Shown: positions 8,469 through 15,860 of the stretch, piece after piece
Numbering within the stretch: position 1 is the first letter of the stretch
Layout of the letters: every line of letters starts with the position of its first letter
Assembly (NCBI RefSeq): GCF_900176515.1
Contig: NZ_FWXV01000002.1
Span: 186,001 to 250,000, forward strand
Reading direction: 5' to 3'
Length of the DNA stretch: 64,000 nucleotides
Source of the DNA: Kibdelosporangium aridum
Lineage (GTDB): Bacteria > Actinomycetota > Actinomycetes > Mycobacteriales > Pseudonocardiaceae
Made by a program: the position numbers and the translations under genes
The notes under the pieces: model-generated
The model's database searches: none
What the model saw: only the letters and a program-made list of their open reading frames with translations
What the model was told of the DNA's origin: nothing

Positions 8469-8499
8469 AAAGAGCGCGGCCGGATCGGCCGCGCTCTTT
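8469..8499 (+). terminator. Intrinsic terminator after the glucanase gene
   Basis: A perfect 14-bp stem (8469-8482 with 8486-8499) with a GAT loop and an AAAG/CTTT base starts 7 bases after the stop codon. The right arm ends in TTT. Confidence 0.85.
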
Positions 8500-8511
8500 C
8501 TAGCTCGTCAG

Positions 8512-8559
8512 AAAATACCTACTTCCCGGTTTGTTTAGCCCGATAGTCGGACGTAGACT
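8512..8559 (+). promoter_or_regulatory. Receptor gene promoter with autoregulatory element (ARE)-like dyad
   Basis: TTGTTT (8531-8536) and TAGACT (8554-8559) are separated by 17 bases and make a usable promoter for the receptor gene. AAAATACC (8512-8519) and CCGGTTTGTTT (8526-8536) form the two halves of an ARE-like site and cover the -35. The same half-sites recur upstream of the SARP gene. Gamma-butyrolactone receptors of the ArpA/ScbR family bind such sites and repress their own genes. Confidence 0.65.
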
Positions 8560-8594
8560 CGGCAAGCGAGCAGACCAGGGAAAGGGGCAGGCGA

Positions 8595-9203
8595 GTGCCG
8601 AAGCAGGAGCGCGCGGAGCGGACGCGGACGACGATTCTCGACGCCGCCGCGAAGGTGTTCGACCTGCGCGGCTTCGTCGGCGCGAGCCTGACCGACATCC
8701 TCGCCGAGGCCGGTGTCACCAAAGGCGCGCTGTACTTCCACTTCGCGTCGAAGGAAGAGCTCGCGCACGCGCTCATCGACGAGCAGTTCGCCGTCTGGCA
8801 GCCACAGCACGACGGCGACAAACCCGGCCTGCAGTCCGTGATCGACCTGACCCACAGCATGGCTCGCAACCTCCAGGAGAACGTCCGCGTCCGAGCAAGC
8901 ATCCGGTTGGTGATCGAGCAGGGCACGTTCGCCGATCCGAGCCCGGAGCCGTATCTGCAGTGGATCACTGTGATCCGTGAGCAGCTCGACCAATCCCAGC
9001 AGCGCGGCGACATCCGCAAGGACGTCGACACCGCCGATGTCGCGACCTTCGTCGTCGGCGCGTTCAGCGGCCTGCAGATGTCCTCGCAGGTGCTGACCGA
9101 CCGCAAGGACCTGCCGGAGCGGGTCGCCAACATGTGGCGGTACGTGCTGCCGTCGCTCGTCCCGCCACGCAGGCTCGGCAAGTTCGAACCGGAAGGGTCG
9201 TGA
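8595..9203 (+). CDS. Gamma-butyrolactone receptor-type TetR regulator (ArpA/ScbR family)
   Basis: A 202-residue TetR protein of the autoregulator-receptor group. The N-terminus, with RTRTTILDAAAKVF and the helix-turn-helix ILAEAGVTKGALYFHF (about 36-51), follows the ScbR/ArpA pattern closely, including GALYFHFASKEELA. The C-terminal domain would bind a gamma-butyrolactone or related hormone; whether it is a true receptor or a pseudo-receptor cannot be decided from sequence. The start is GTG, with AAAGGGG seven bases upstream. The gene is preceded by an ARE-like element and converges on the SARP gene with only 2 bases between stops. No AfsA-type hormone synthase is in the window. Confidence 0.85.
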   Translation: MPKQERAERTRTTILDAAAKVFDLRGFVGASLTDILAEAGVTKGALYFHFASKEELAHALIDEQFAVWQPQHDGDKPGLQSVIDLTHSMARNLQENVRVRASIRLVIEQGTFADPSPEPYLQWITVIREQLDQSQQRGDIRKDVDTADVATFVVGAFSGLQMSSQVLTDRKDLPERVANMWRYVLPSLVPPRRLGKFEPEGS

Positions 9204-9205
9204 CC

Positions 9206-9994
9206 TCACCCGACACGTTCGAGCCGGGACTCCCCCAACCCGGCGTCGGACTTGAGGATCGCCTGCTGGAGCCTGCGCAGCCCCGGCGATGGCTCGAGCC
9301 CGAGCTCGTCGATCAGTGACGTCCGCATCTTCCGGTAGACGGTCATCGCCTGCGCCCGGCGTCCGCTGCGGTACAACGCGACCATCAGGTGTGCGTGCAG
9401 TCCTTCATGGGTGCGGTGTTTGGCGACAAGGCCGGTCAGCTCACCGACCAGTTCGTGGTGGCGACCAAGCCTTAGGTCGGCGTCGATCCTCCTGTCGAGC
9501 GCGCACAACCGTGCTTCGGTGAGGCGCTGAACCTCCGCTTCCAGCAACGGTCCAAGATGGACGTCCACAAGCGCCGGTCCGCGCCACAGCGCGAGCGCCT
9601 GCCGGAAATTGTCCGCAGCGAGCTCGTACTCCCGCACTTGATGAGCTCGATGCCCCGCCTCGGTGAGGCGCTCGAACTCCCGCACGTCCACCGACGTGGT
9701 GTTCAACGCGTACCCGCCCGGCCTTGTCGCCAGGATCTGCTTGGCCTGCGCGCTCGTCGTGGTGGTGGCCGACGCGATCATGGTGCGCAGGTTGAGGATG
9801 TACGTCTGCAGCGTCGTGCTGGCACTGCGCGGAATGGCAGCGCCCCACAGCTCCTCGTTCAGCTCGGCGATCGGCACGACCTTGTCGGCGTGGATGGCGA
9901 GCATCGCGAGCACCTTGCGGGGCTTCGCGGCTGTCGGCATCACCTGGCCCGAGCCTGCCTTGACTGTCAGTGGTCCTAGAACGCCGATCTCCAT
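9206..9994 (-). CDS. SARP-family transcriptional activator
   Basis: A 262-residue Streptomyces antibiotic regulatory protein-type activator. Residues 1-95 form the OmpR-like winged helix (MEIGVLGPLTV, KPRKVLAMLAIHADKVV, then a recognition region with TLQTYILNLR), and residues about 104-250 form the BTAD domain (DVREFERLTEAG, ALALWRGPALVDV, ALYRSGRRAQAMTVY). There is no NB-ARC extension, so it is a short SARP. The ATG at 9994 has GGAG six bases upstream; a frame open to 10111 would translate the ARE region and is rejected. Two ARE-like elements lie directly upstream, so it is probably repressed by the neighbouring receptor. No antibiotic cluster is evident beside it. Confidence 0.9.
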   Translation of the reverse strand: MEIGVLGPLTVKAGSGQVMPTAAKPRKVLAMLAIHADKVVPIAELNEELWGAAIPRSASTTLQTYILNLRTMIASATTTTSAQAKQILATRPGGYALNTTSVDVREFERLTEAGHRAHQVREYELAADNFRQALALWRGPALVDVHLGPLLEAEVQRLTEARLCALDRRIDADLRLGRHHELVGELTGLVAKHRTHEGLHAHLMVALYRSGRRAQAMTVYRKMRTSLIDELGLEPSPGLRRLQQAILKSDAGLGESRLERVG

Positions 9995-10027
9995 CAGCTT
10001 CTCCGTCCGTGCTCGCTTGGCGCGCTC

Positions 10028-10057
10028 ACCATACAAAACCAACCGACCGGTTTGCAA
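10028..10057 (-). promoter_or_regulatory. SARP promoter with ARE in the spacer
   Basis: On the minus strand TTGCAA (10057-10052) and TATGGT (10033-10028) are spaced by 18 bases. The spacer contains AAACC (10036-10040) and GGTTT (10049-10053) as an inverted repeat within an ACC/GGT-rich block typical of AREs. A receptor bound here would sit between the -35 and -10 boxes and block polymerase. Confidence 0.65.
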
Positions 10058-10061
10058 GAAG

Positions 10062-10082
10062 AAAAAGACCGGTCGGTATTTT
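10062..10082. promoter_or_regulatory. Second ARE-like element
   Basis: AAAAAGACC (10062-10070) abuts GGTCGGTATTTT (10071-10082). Its reverse complement begins AAAATACCGACC, sharing AAAATACC with the receptor promoter site at 8512. It lies 6 bases beyond the SARP -35 box and about 60 bases upstream of the phosphoribosyltransferase start, so it could serve either gene. Confidence 0.6.
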
Positions 10083-10140
10083 CTGCCGAGTACTACCCTT
10101 TGACCAGGCACGATCTGTCAGCAAGCTAGGCTCAGCGACC

Positions 10141-10638
10141 ATGACGGAGCAGCGCGAAATACTCACATGGGAGCTTTTCGGCACAGCGACGCGCGAGCTG
10201 GCCGAGCGGATCGCGGCCGAGGGCTACCGCCCCGACCTGATCCTGTCCATCGCCCGCGGCGGCCTGTTCGCGGCGGGAGCGCTGGGTTACGCGCTGAACG
10301 TCAAGAACCTGCACGTGATGAACGTCGAGTTCTACACGGGCGTGAACGAACGCCTCGACCTGCCGGTGATGCTGCCGCCGGTGCCCAACGTGGTCGACCT
10401 GGCCGGGGCCAAGGTCCTGGTCGCCGACGACGTCGCCGACACCGGGGCGACGCTCAAGCTGGTCCGCGACTTCTGCGAGGACCACGTGGCCGAGGTCCGG
10501 TGCGCGGTCGTGTACGAAAAGCCGCACTCAACGGTCAAATGCGACTACGTCTGGCGCTACACCGACAAGTGGATCAACTTCCCGTGGTCGACCCTGCCGC
10601 CCGTGGTCGACGCCCAGACCGCGGTCCTCGAGGCCTGA
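10141..10638 (+). CDS. Phosphoribosyltransferase (Gpt/xanthine-guanine type)
   Basis: A 165-residue type I phosphoribosyltransferase. The PRPP-binding signature is VLVADDVADTGATL (about residues 98-111), and the pyrophosphate loop is around SIARGGLFAAG (35-45). The family makes nucleotides from nucleobases; this actinobacterial group resembles xanthine-guanine or hypoxanthine transferases, but the base specificity is uncertain. I chose the ATG at 10141: TAGGCT at 10127-10132 lies 8 bases upstream, consistent with a leaderless message, and the long upstream extension would cross the ARE elements. It diverges from the SARP gene and precedes a nucleobase-type locus. Confidence 0.8.
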   Translation: MTEQREILTWELFGTATRELAERIAAEGYRPDLILSIARGGLFAAGALGYALNVKNLHVMNVEFYTGVNERLDLPVMLPPVPNVVDLAGAKVLVADDVADTGATLKLVRDFCEDHVAEVRCAVVYEKPHSTVKCDYVWRYTDKWINFPWSTLPPVVDAQTAVLEA

Positions 10639-10660
10639 TCTGCGCGGGACGGCCTGGTGG

Positions 10661-10685
10661 GGCGGCCGTTGGGGCGCTGGCCGCC
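10661..10685 (+). terminator. Possible weak terminator hairpin
   Basis: GGCGGCC (10661-10667) pairs with GGCCGCC (10679-10685) across an 11-base loop, 22 bases after the phosphoribosyltransferase stop. There is no T-tract. The rest of 10639-10829 shows no gene. Confidence 0.35.
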
Positions 10686-10829
10686 GTGCGGACGCCAGAC
10701 CTGCGAGATCGACTTGCGGCTCACGCTGGCCGTGAACACGCAGAGTCACGAAGATCGACATCTTTACCGGGTGCCCGGCGGACGGGTCAACCTCTTGCCA
10801 GTCCGCTGCTGAGGCACGACAGTGTGACC

Positions 10830-11300
10830 ATGCACGCGAGCCGCGAGTTGATCGAGGCGAAACAGATGCTGGCCGTGGCGCGGCAGGAGGCGCTGCGTGG
10901 CAAGGCGGCCGGCGGGATCCCCATTGGCGCGGCCCTCTACGGCCCGGACGGCGAACTGCTGGGTAGCGGCCACAACCGGCGAGTGCAGGATGACGACCCG
11001 TCGATGCACGCCGAGACCGCGGCGTTCCGCAACGCGGGTCGCAGACCGCATTACCGGGACACGATCATGGTGACCACGTTATCCCCCTGCTGGTACTGCA
11101 GTGGTTTGGTTCGCCAGTTCAACATCAGCCGGGTTGTCATCGGCGAGGCGACCACGTTCTCCGGCGGGCATGACTGGCTTGCCGAGCACGGTGTCCAGGT
11201 GACCATTGTGGACGACCCGGACTGCGTCGAGCTGATGACCGAGTTCATCAAGGAACACCCCGACTTGTGGTTCGAGGATATCGGGGAGGAACGCTCATGA
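10830..11300 (+). CDS. Cytosine deaminase-like nucleoside/base deaminase
   Basis: A 156-residue member of the cytidine deaminase superfamily resembling fungal-type cytosine deaminase. The zinc site is complete: His60-Ala-Glu62 in SMHAETAAF and Cys87/Cys90 in SPCWYC. Such enzymes hydrolyse an exocyclic amine, for example cytosine to uracil plus ammonia. The start is ATG 10830; a GTG at 10824 has a better-placed GAGG and would add two residues. The stop overlaps the next start as ATGA, and the third gene of the operon is an NCS1 permease, which supports a nucleobase substrate taken up from outside. Confidence 0.85.
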   Translation: MHASRELIEAKQMLAVARQEALRGKAAGGIPIGAALYGPDGELLGSGHNRRVQDDDPSMHAETAAFRNAGRRPHYRDTIMVTTLSPCWYCSGLVRQFNISRVVIGEATTFSGGHDWLAEHGVQVTIVDDPDCVELMTEFIKEHPDLWFEDIGEERS

Positions 11301-12253
11301 CTGTCCCGCTTGTCGACCTTGAACCGTGGTTCCACGGCTCGCTCAAAGACCGGCTGAAGGTCGCCGACCAGATCGACCGCGCCCTGCAGGACTCCGGATT
11401 TCTCCTGGTCACCGGGCACGGCGTGACGAAATCACTGAGAGACGACACCCGCAGGCAAGCCCGCAGGTTCTTCGGCCTGCCGGGTGAGACCAAGCAGCGG
11501 TACGCGGTGTCGGTCGGTGGGCGCGGCTGGTTGCCGCCGGGTGTCGAGGCGAACGCGTACGCCGAAGGCACCGAGACTCCCCCCGATCTCAAGGAGTCCT
11601 ATTCGGTCGGCGCCGACGCCGCCGTCGGGGTCCCGGAGATCGACGACTTCTGGTTCGCGCCCAACGTGTGGCCTGCCGAGGTGCCGTTCCTCGAAGCCAC
11701 CGCGGTCGAGTACATGGCCAGGATGCGCAGGCTCTCCGACGAGTTGCTGACCATCTTCGCGGTCGCGCTCCGGCTTCCGGAGAACCACTTCGTCGCGCAC
11801 ACCCGGCATCCGACGTACACCTTCAACATCAACTGGTATCCGCCGATGACCGTGGTCGGTCAGCCGGACGACGGGCAGTTCCGGATCGGCCCGCACACCG
11901 ACTTCGGCACGGTCACCGTGCTCGACAGGGAAGCCGGGGTCGGCGGATTGCAGGTGTTCACAAAGGACGGTCGGTGGGAGAACGCGCCCTACCACCCCGA
12001 TGCGCTCACCATCAACATCGGTGACCTGATGGCCCGGTGGACCGGCGACCGGTGGCGCTCGACGCGGCACCGTGTCCTTCCACCGCACGCCAGCGCGCCG
12101 GACGAGGACCTGGTCTCGCTGATCTTCTTCTACGAGACCGATCACGACGCCCGGATCACCTCACTCGGCCCGCCGATCGGCAAGACCGAGTATCCCGAGG
12201 TGATCGCTGCCGATTACCTCAAGGAGAAGCTCGACGCCATCACCGTCACATGA
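11297..12253 (+). CDS. Isopenicillin N synthase-family Fe(II) dioxygenase
   Basis: A 318-residue non-haem iron oxygenase of the IPNS/2-oxoglutarate dioxygenase fold. The iron triad is His200 and Asp202 in GPHTDFG and His258 in STRHRVLPP. The N-terminal SGFLLVTGHGV (33-43) is the usual family start. The RxS motif that normally follows the distal His and binds the 2-oxoglutarate carboxylate reads Leu-Val-Ser (EDLVSLIFF, about 270-278), so the arginine is missing. The gene is ATGA-coupled to the deaminase upstream and the permease downstream. Thymine-7-hydroxylase is a nucleobase oxidase of this fold, so oxidation of a pyrimidine-like ring is a reasonable guess, not a demonstration. Confidence 0.85.
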   Translation: MTVPLVDLEPWFHGSLKDRLKVADQIDRALQDSGFLLVTGHGVTKSLRDDTRRQARRFFGLPGETKQRYAVSVGGRGWLPPGVEANAYAEGTETPPDLKESYSVGADAAVGVPEIDDFWFAPNVWPAEVPFLEATAVEYMARMRRLSDELLTIFAVALRLPENHFVAHTRHPTYTFNINWYPPMTVVGQPDDGQFRIGPHTDFGTVTVLDREAGVGGLQVFTKDGRWENAPYHPDALTINIGDLMARWTGDRWRSTRHRVLPPHASAPDEDLVSLIFFYETDHDARITSLGPPIGKTEYPEVIAADYLKEKLDAITVT

Positions 12254-13647
12254 CGTACGGCGAGAAGCTGGTCAAAGTCGAGCCCGGTGGGATCGAACCG
12301 GTCGCACCGGCCGACAAGCACGGTCGCCCGCGTCAGCTGTTCTGGACGTGGACATCGCCGAACCTGGAGTTCGCCACGATCTTCCTCGGCGTGCTCGCGG
12401 TGTCCGCGTTCGGGCTGAGCTTCTGGCAGGCCGCAGCCGCGCTCACCCTCGGCAACCTCCTCGGCGCGATCGCGCACGGTGTCCTGTCCGCTCGTGGCCC
12501 GGTGCACGGCGTACCGCAGATGGTTCTTGGCCGGGCCGCGTTCGGGTACTGGGGGAACGTCCTTCCCGCCACGCTGATGTCGGTGATGGCGGGCGCCGGG
12601 TGGTTCGCGGTCAACAGTGTCAGTGGGGCGTTCGCGCTGAACTCGTTGACCGGGCTGCCCGTCCTGCTGTGCCTGATCCTGGTCGTCGGCCTGCAGATCC
12701 TGATCGCGTTCTTCGGGCACAACCTGGTCCAGGCATTCGAGCGGTACGCGTTCCCAGTGCTCGCAGTGGTTTTCACGATCACCGCGGTGGTCATCTTCGC
12801 CAAGGCCCAGCCGACCCAGTCAACAGGCGGCAACCTGGGTGGGTTCTTGCTCGCGGCGAGCGCGGCCTTCGGTTACACGGCAGGCTGGAATCCTTACGCC
12901 GCCGACTACACGCGATACCTCCCAGCGAACACGTCACGTCGTGCGGTCGGCTGGTCGGCGGGCTCAGGATTGTTCCTGGCAACGACCGTGCTGATGCTCG
13001 TCGGCGCCGCGTCGGTCACCATCGGAGGGTCCACTTCAAACAATCCGACGACCGTGTTCACGAGCCACCTGCCTGGCTGGCTCGCGGCTTTGACGCTGCT
13101 GTGCATCGCACTCGGTGCTGTCGCGGCGAACGTGCTCAATGTGTACTCCGCCGCGCTGGCCTTCCTGACGCTCGGCGTGAAGCTGCCGTTGGCGTGGCGC
13201 CGTGCTGTTGTCGCCGCCGGGTTCGGTGTCGTCGGGTTCATCCTTGCCTGGCTGGGACTTTCCGACGCGGGACACGCGTACGAGAGTTTCCTCCTGGTGA
13301 TCGCGTACTGGGTCGGGCCGTGGCTCGGTGTCACGCTGGTGGACATGCACATCAGGCGTGGCCAGCAGCAGCTCCCCCTCAGCGACACGTCCTACCGCAA
13401 CTGGGCCGGGCCGGTCGCGATGCTCGCCGGCATGATCGTCTCCATCGGACTGTTCGCCAACCAGTCCCGGTACGTCGGACCGGTTCCCGAAGCTGTGCCG
13501 TGGATCGGCGACATCACGTTCCTGGTCGGCTTCGCGATCGCCGCGGTCATCTACGCGGTGTGGCCGAAACCGGCAATGCCTTCAGGCCACGGAAAACCGG
13601 GAACGGATGCCACTCCAGCTGCCCAACAAGCTCAAGAGACAACCTGA
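12250..13647 (+). CDS. NCS1-family nucleobase permease
   Basis: A 465-residue membrane transporter of the nucleobase-cation-symport-1 family (purine/cytosine permease, allantoin and hydantoin carriers). About twelve hydrophobic segments are visible, beginning with the conserved FWTWTSPNLEF segment near residue 36 and the TLGNLLGAIAHG helix. The substrate-contact region around GWNPYAADYTRYLP near residues 215-230 is well preserved. The start overlaps the dioxygenase stop as ATGA. The last 34 codons overlap, tail to tail, the 3' end of the P450 gene on the other strand. Cytosine, a purine or a related ring compound is the likely cargo. Confidence 0.9.
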   Translation: MTYGEKLVKVEPGGIEPVAPADKHGRPRQLFWTWTSPNLEFATIFLGVLAVSAFGLSFWQAAAALTLGNLLGAIAHGVLSARGPVHGVPQMVLGRAAFGYWGNVLPATLMSVMAGAGWFAVNSVSGAFALNSLTGLPVLLCLILVVGLQILIAFFGHNLVQAFERYAFPVLAVVFTITAVVIFAKAQPTQSTGGNLGGFLLAASAAFGYTAGWNPYAADYTRYLPANTSRRAVGWSAGSGLFLATTVLMLVGAASVTIGGSTSNNPTTVFTSHLPGWLAALTLLCIALGAVAANVLNVYSAALAFLTLGVKLPLAWRRAVVAAGFGVVGFILAWLGLSDAGHAYESFLLVIAYWVGPWLGVTLVDMHIRRGQQQLPLSDTSYRNWAGPVAMLAGMIVSIGLFANQSRYVGPVPEAVPWIGDITFLVGFAIAAVIYAVWPKPAMPSGHGKPGTDATPAAQQAQETT

Positions 13648-14701
13648 GTACCAACGTCCCGATGCCGATCCCGGCCACCAGCCGGGCAAGCGGAACACCA
13701 AGGCAGCGGTGTATCCCGTGCCCGAAGGCCAGATGACTGGCCTGGCGGGTGACATCGAGGACGTCCGGCTCGGCGAACCTGCGTGGATCACGGTTGGCCG
13801 AGGCGATGCCGACGATCACGATGCTCCCAGCGGGAATCACCGTACCCGCGATCTCGATGTCCACAGTGGCATAGCGGGGTGACGCCCGCGCGGTGGGGCC
13901 GTCGAACCGGATCAGTTCCTCGATCGTGCTCGGCAGCAGCGACGGATCCGATCGAACCAGCTCGAGTTGAGAAGGGTTGCGCAACAACGCAGCCATGCCG
14001 TTGCCGATGAGGTTCATCGTCGGTTCGTGTCCCGCGAAAAGCAACTGCTGGGACAACGCGACGACTTCCGACCGAGTCAGCGATGTCCGCAGCAGTGCAC
14101 TGACCAAGTCGTCGGCGTCGTCTTTGGCCGCGACGAAGTCCGTGACGTACTGCCGGAGCAGACGCCCGCCTTCCGCACGCGACAGCCCGGTCGGCGTGAC
14201 GTACGGCGGGGTCATCGCAGCAGTGGTCCACACCCGGAATTGTTCGCGGTCCGCAATGGGGATCCCCAGCAACTCCGCGATCACCGTCAACGACAGCGGA
14301 TACGCGTAGTCACCGATCAGATCGACGGAAGTACCGAAACCGGACACCAGATCATCGGCGATCTGCTGGACGCGCGGACGCAGCGCCTCGACTCGTCCTG
14401 GAGTGAACGCCTTGCCCACCGCGTCCCTGAGCCGAGTGTGCTCCGGCGGATCGGTGGTGTGCAGGTCGAACGTGGCTTCCGCGGGCGAACCGCTGACGAT
14501 CCCGGCATCGCGCAACGCGTCCCACGCCTGCCGCGGGTCCTTGGCGAGCCGAGGATCCGCCAACGCCGCTTTGCCCTCGGCGAACCTGGTGATCAGCCAA
14601 TACGTCAGGCCTTTCGGGTCCCGCACTTCGTGCACCGCGGCTTCCTCGCGCATACGCCCGTATGCCGGGTGCGGATCTGCGAAGAATTCGGCGGTATACA
14701 T
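13547..14701 (-). CDS. Cytochrome P450
   Basis: A 384-residue soluble bacterial P450. The haem-ligand loop is FGHGIHRCLG with Cys333, the I-helix oxygen-binding motif is AGHEPT (223-228, usually AGxET/DT), and the ExxR pair is Glu262/Arg265 in EELIRF. The start is ATG 14701, five bases after the stop of the amidohydrolase gene, giving a two-gene operon; an upstream extension would overlap that gene. The protein ends at the family's natural C-terminus (LKALPVSA), so the 101-bp overlap with the convergent permease gene is real. The substrate is unknown; association with an amidohydrolase suggests a nitrogen-containing small molecule. Confidence 0.93.
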   Translation of the reverse strand: MYTAEFFADPHPAYGRMREEAAVHEVRDPKGLTYWLITRFAEGKAALADPRLAKDPRQAWDALRDAGIVSGSPAEATFDLHTTDPPEHTRLRDAVGKAFTPGRVEALRPRVQQIADDLVSGFGTSVDLIGDYAYPLSLTVIAELLGIPIADREQFRVWTTAAMTPPYVTPTGLSRAEGGRLLRQYVTDFVAAKDDADDLVSALLRTSLTRSEVVALSQQLLFAGHEPTMNLIGNGMAALLRNPSQLELVRSDPSLLPSTIEELIRFDGPTARASPRYATVDIEIAGTVIPAGSIVIVGIASANRDPRRFAEPDVLDVTRQASHLAFGHGIHRCLGVPLARLVAGIGIGTLVLRLSLELVGQLEWHPFPVFRGLKALPVSATPRR

Positions 14702-14706
14702 GGATT

Positions 14707-15801
14707 TCAGCCTAGCCGGTACACCCGGGTCGCGTTGCCGGAAGCGGCGAGGAGAGCCAGCCGGTCCGCGTCGGCCGCGCTCCACGATCCCTCGGACACG
14801 CCGGCGTCAAGGACCGATGCCATGCCTCGGCGGAACAACTGTGCGGACAAGTAGTACAACTCAGCCAAGCCAAAGGCGTCCGACGAGAACAGGAACTTCC
14901 CGAAAGGTGCCAGTTCCAGGGTCTCCTCGATCAGCACCCGCGACCGGTCGCCCAGATTGTGCGTCGCCAGGCCGACATCCACGTACACGTTGCTGAACAC
15001 CTGCGCCAGGTACCCGGCTTCACGATGGAACGGATAGTTGTGCAGCAACATGACCGGGACACCAGTGGGCTCGATGGCCCGCAGCAAAGGCATCAGCAGC
15101 AAGGGGTTACCGGACTTCATGTCCACATCGGAGTCTCCGAGGCCGACGTGGAACTGGATCGGCAGGCCACGGTCGACCGCACACCAGATCAGGAACCGTT
15201 GCAGCACCGGGTCGGCGAGCCGCCGCTCACCGGAGAACCAGCGCCAGACAGCATCGGCCACCGAGTCCGCGCTCGGCCGAGCCGGATCAAGGTCCAGCCC
15301 GACCCGGTACGCGGCAATGGATTTCATCCCGACGGCGTGCTCGGTCCGTTGCTCCAAAGCGGACTGGAAGGCGTGCGCGAAGCCGATCGCGTCGATCTGG
15401 CCGTACAGCTCTTCAGCCACCTGTTCCAGCCGGACGATCTCGTGCGCGGCTGCGCCGGTCAACGACGCGAGATCCGCGGGCGAGGAGATCGGCTCGGGCA
15501 CGTAACCGGTGTCGACACACAGGCCGGACAGTCCGGCAGCGGCCATGAACCGGGCATCGACCTCAGCGAACCCCAATTCGCCCCGGCGGGCGACGTAGTC
15601 GGCGGCCGGGGCGTGCTCAGGCAGGTCGAGAACGGGCGCGCACCACCGGCGAATGGCCAGGCCGACCCGGGAATCGAACGCACTGACGCCCAAAGTGGAC
15701 GCCTCGGTCAGCAAAGTCTCGAATTCGCCTTGATCGAGGTCGCGCTGCACGAGGCCGTGGCAGTGGTGGTCGACCAGCTGAAGGTTTGCCCAATCCGCCA
15801 T
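14707..15801 (-). CDS. Amidohydrolase (FluG N-terminal-like)
   Basis: A 364-residue TIM-barrel amidohydrolase of the Amidohydro_2 type. The first metal-binding element is VDHHCHGL (residues 10-17), the central barrel has IQFHVGLGDSD, then MLLHNYPF, and the last conserved acid is in LFSSDAFG near residue 305. The protein resembles the amidohydrolase half of fungal FluG. In the window it diverges from a glutamine synthetase-like gene 59 bp away, the counterpart of FluG's other half. It is followed by a P450 gene five bases downstream. The reaction is probably hydrolysis or decarboxylation of a cyclic or amide substrate; the exact compound is unknown. Confidence 0.82.
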   Translation of the reverse strand: MADWANLQLVDHHCHGLVQRDLDQGEFETLLTEASTLGVSAFDSRVGLAIRRWCAPVLDLPEHAPAADYVARRGELGFAEVDARFMAAAGLSGLCVDTGYVPEPISSPADLASLTGAAAHEIVRLEQVAEELYGQIDAIGFAHAFQSALEQRTEHAVGMKSIAAYRVGLDLDPARPSADSVADAVWRWFSGERRLADPVLQRFLIWCAVDRGLPIQFHVGLGDSDVDMKSGNPLLLMPLLRAIEPTGVPVMLLHNYPFHREAGYLAQVFSNVYVDVGLATHNLGDRSRVLIEETLELAPFGKFLFSSDAFGLAELYYLSAQLFRRGMASVLDAGVSEGSWSAADADRLALLAASGNATRVYRLG

Positions 15802-15860
15802 CGCGCACTCCGCTCACCGAGGAGATCATTGACACCAAGACTAGAGAGTTAGGGGATCCG

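Noticed and set aside
9995-10111. N-terminal extension of the SARP gene
   Set aside because: It would translate the promoter and ARE region; the ATG at 9994 has a good ribosome site and gives the normal SARP start.
15829-15853. Promoter for the GS-like gene from TTGACA at 15829-15834
   Set aside because: No -10 element at an acceptable distance before the start at 15861.
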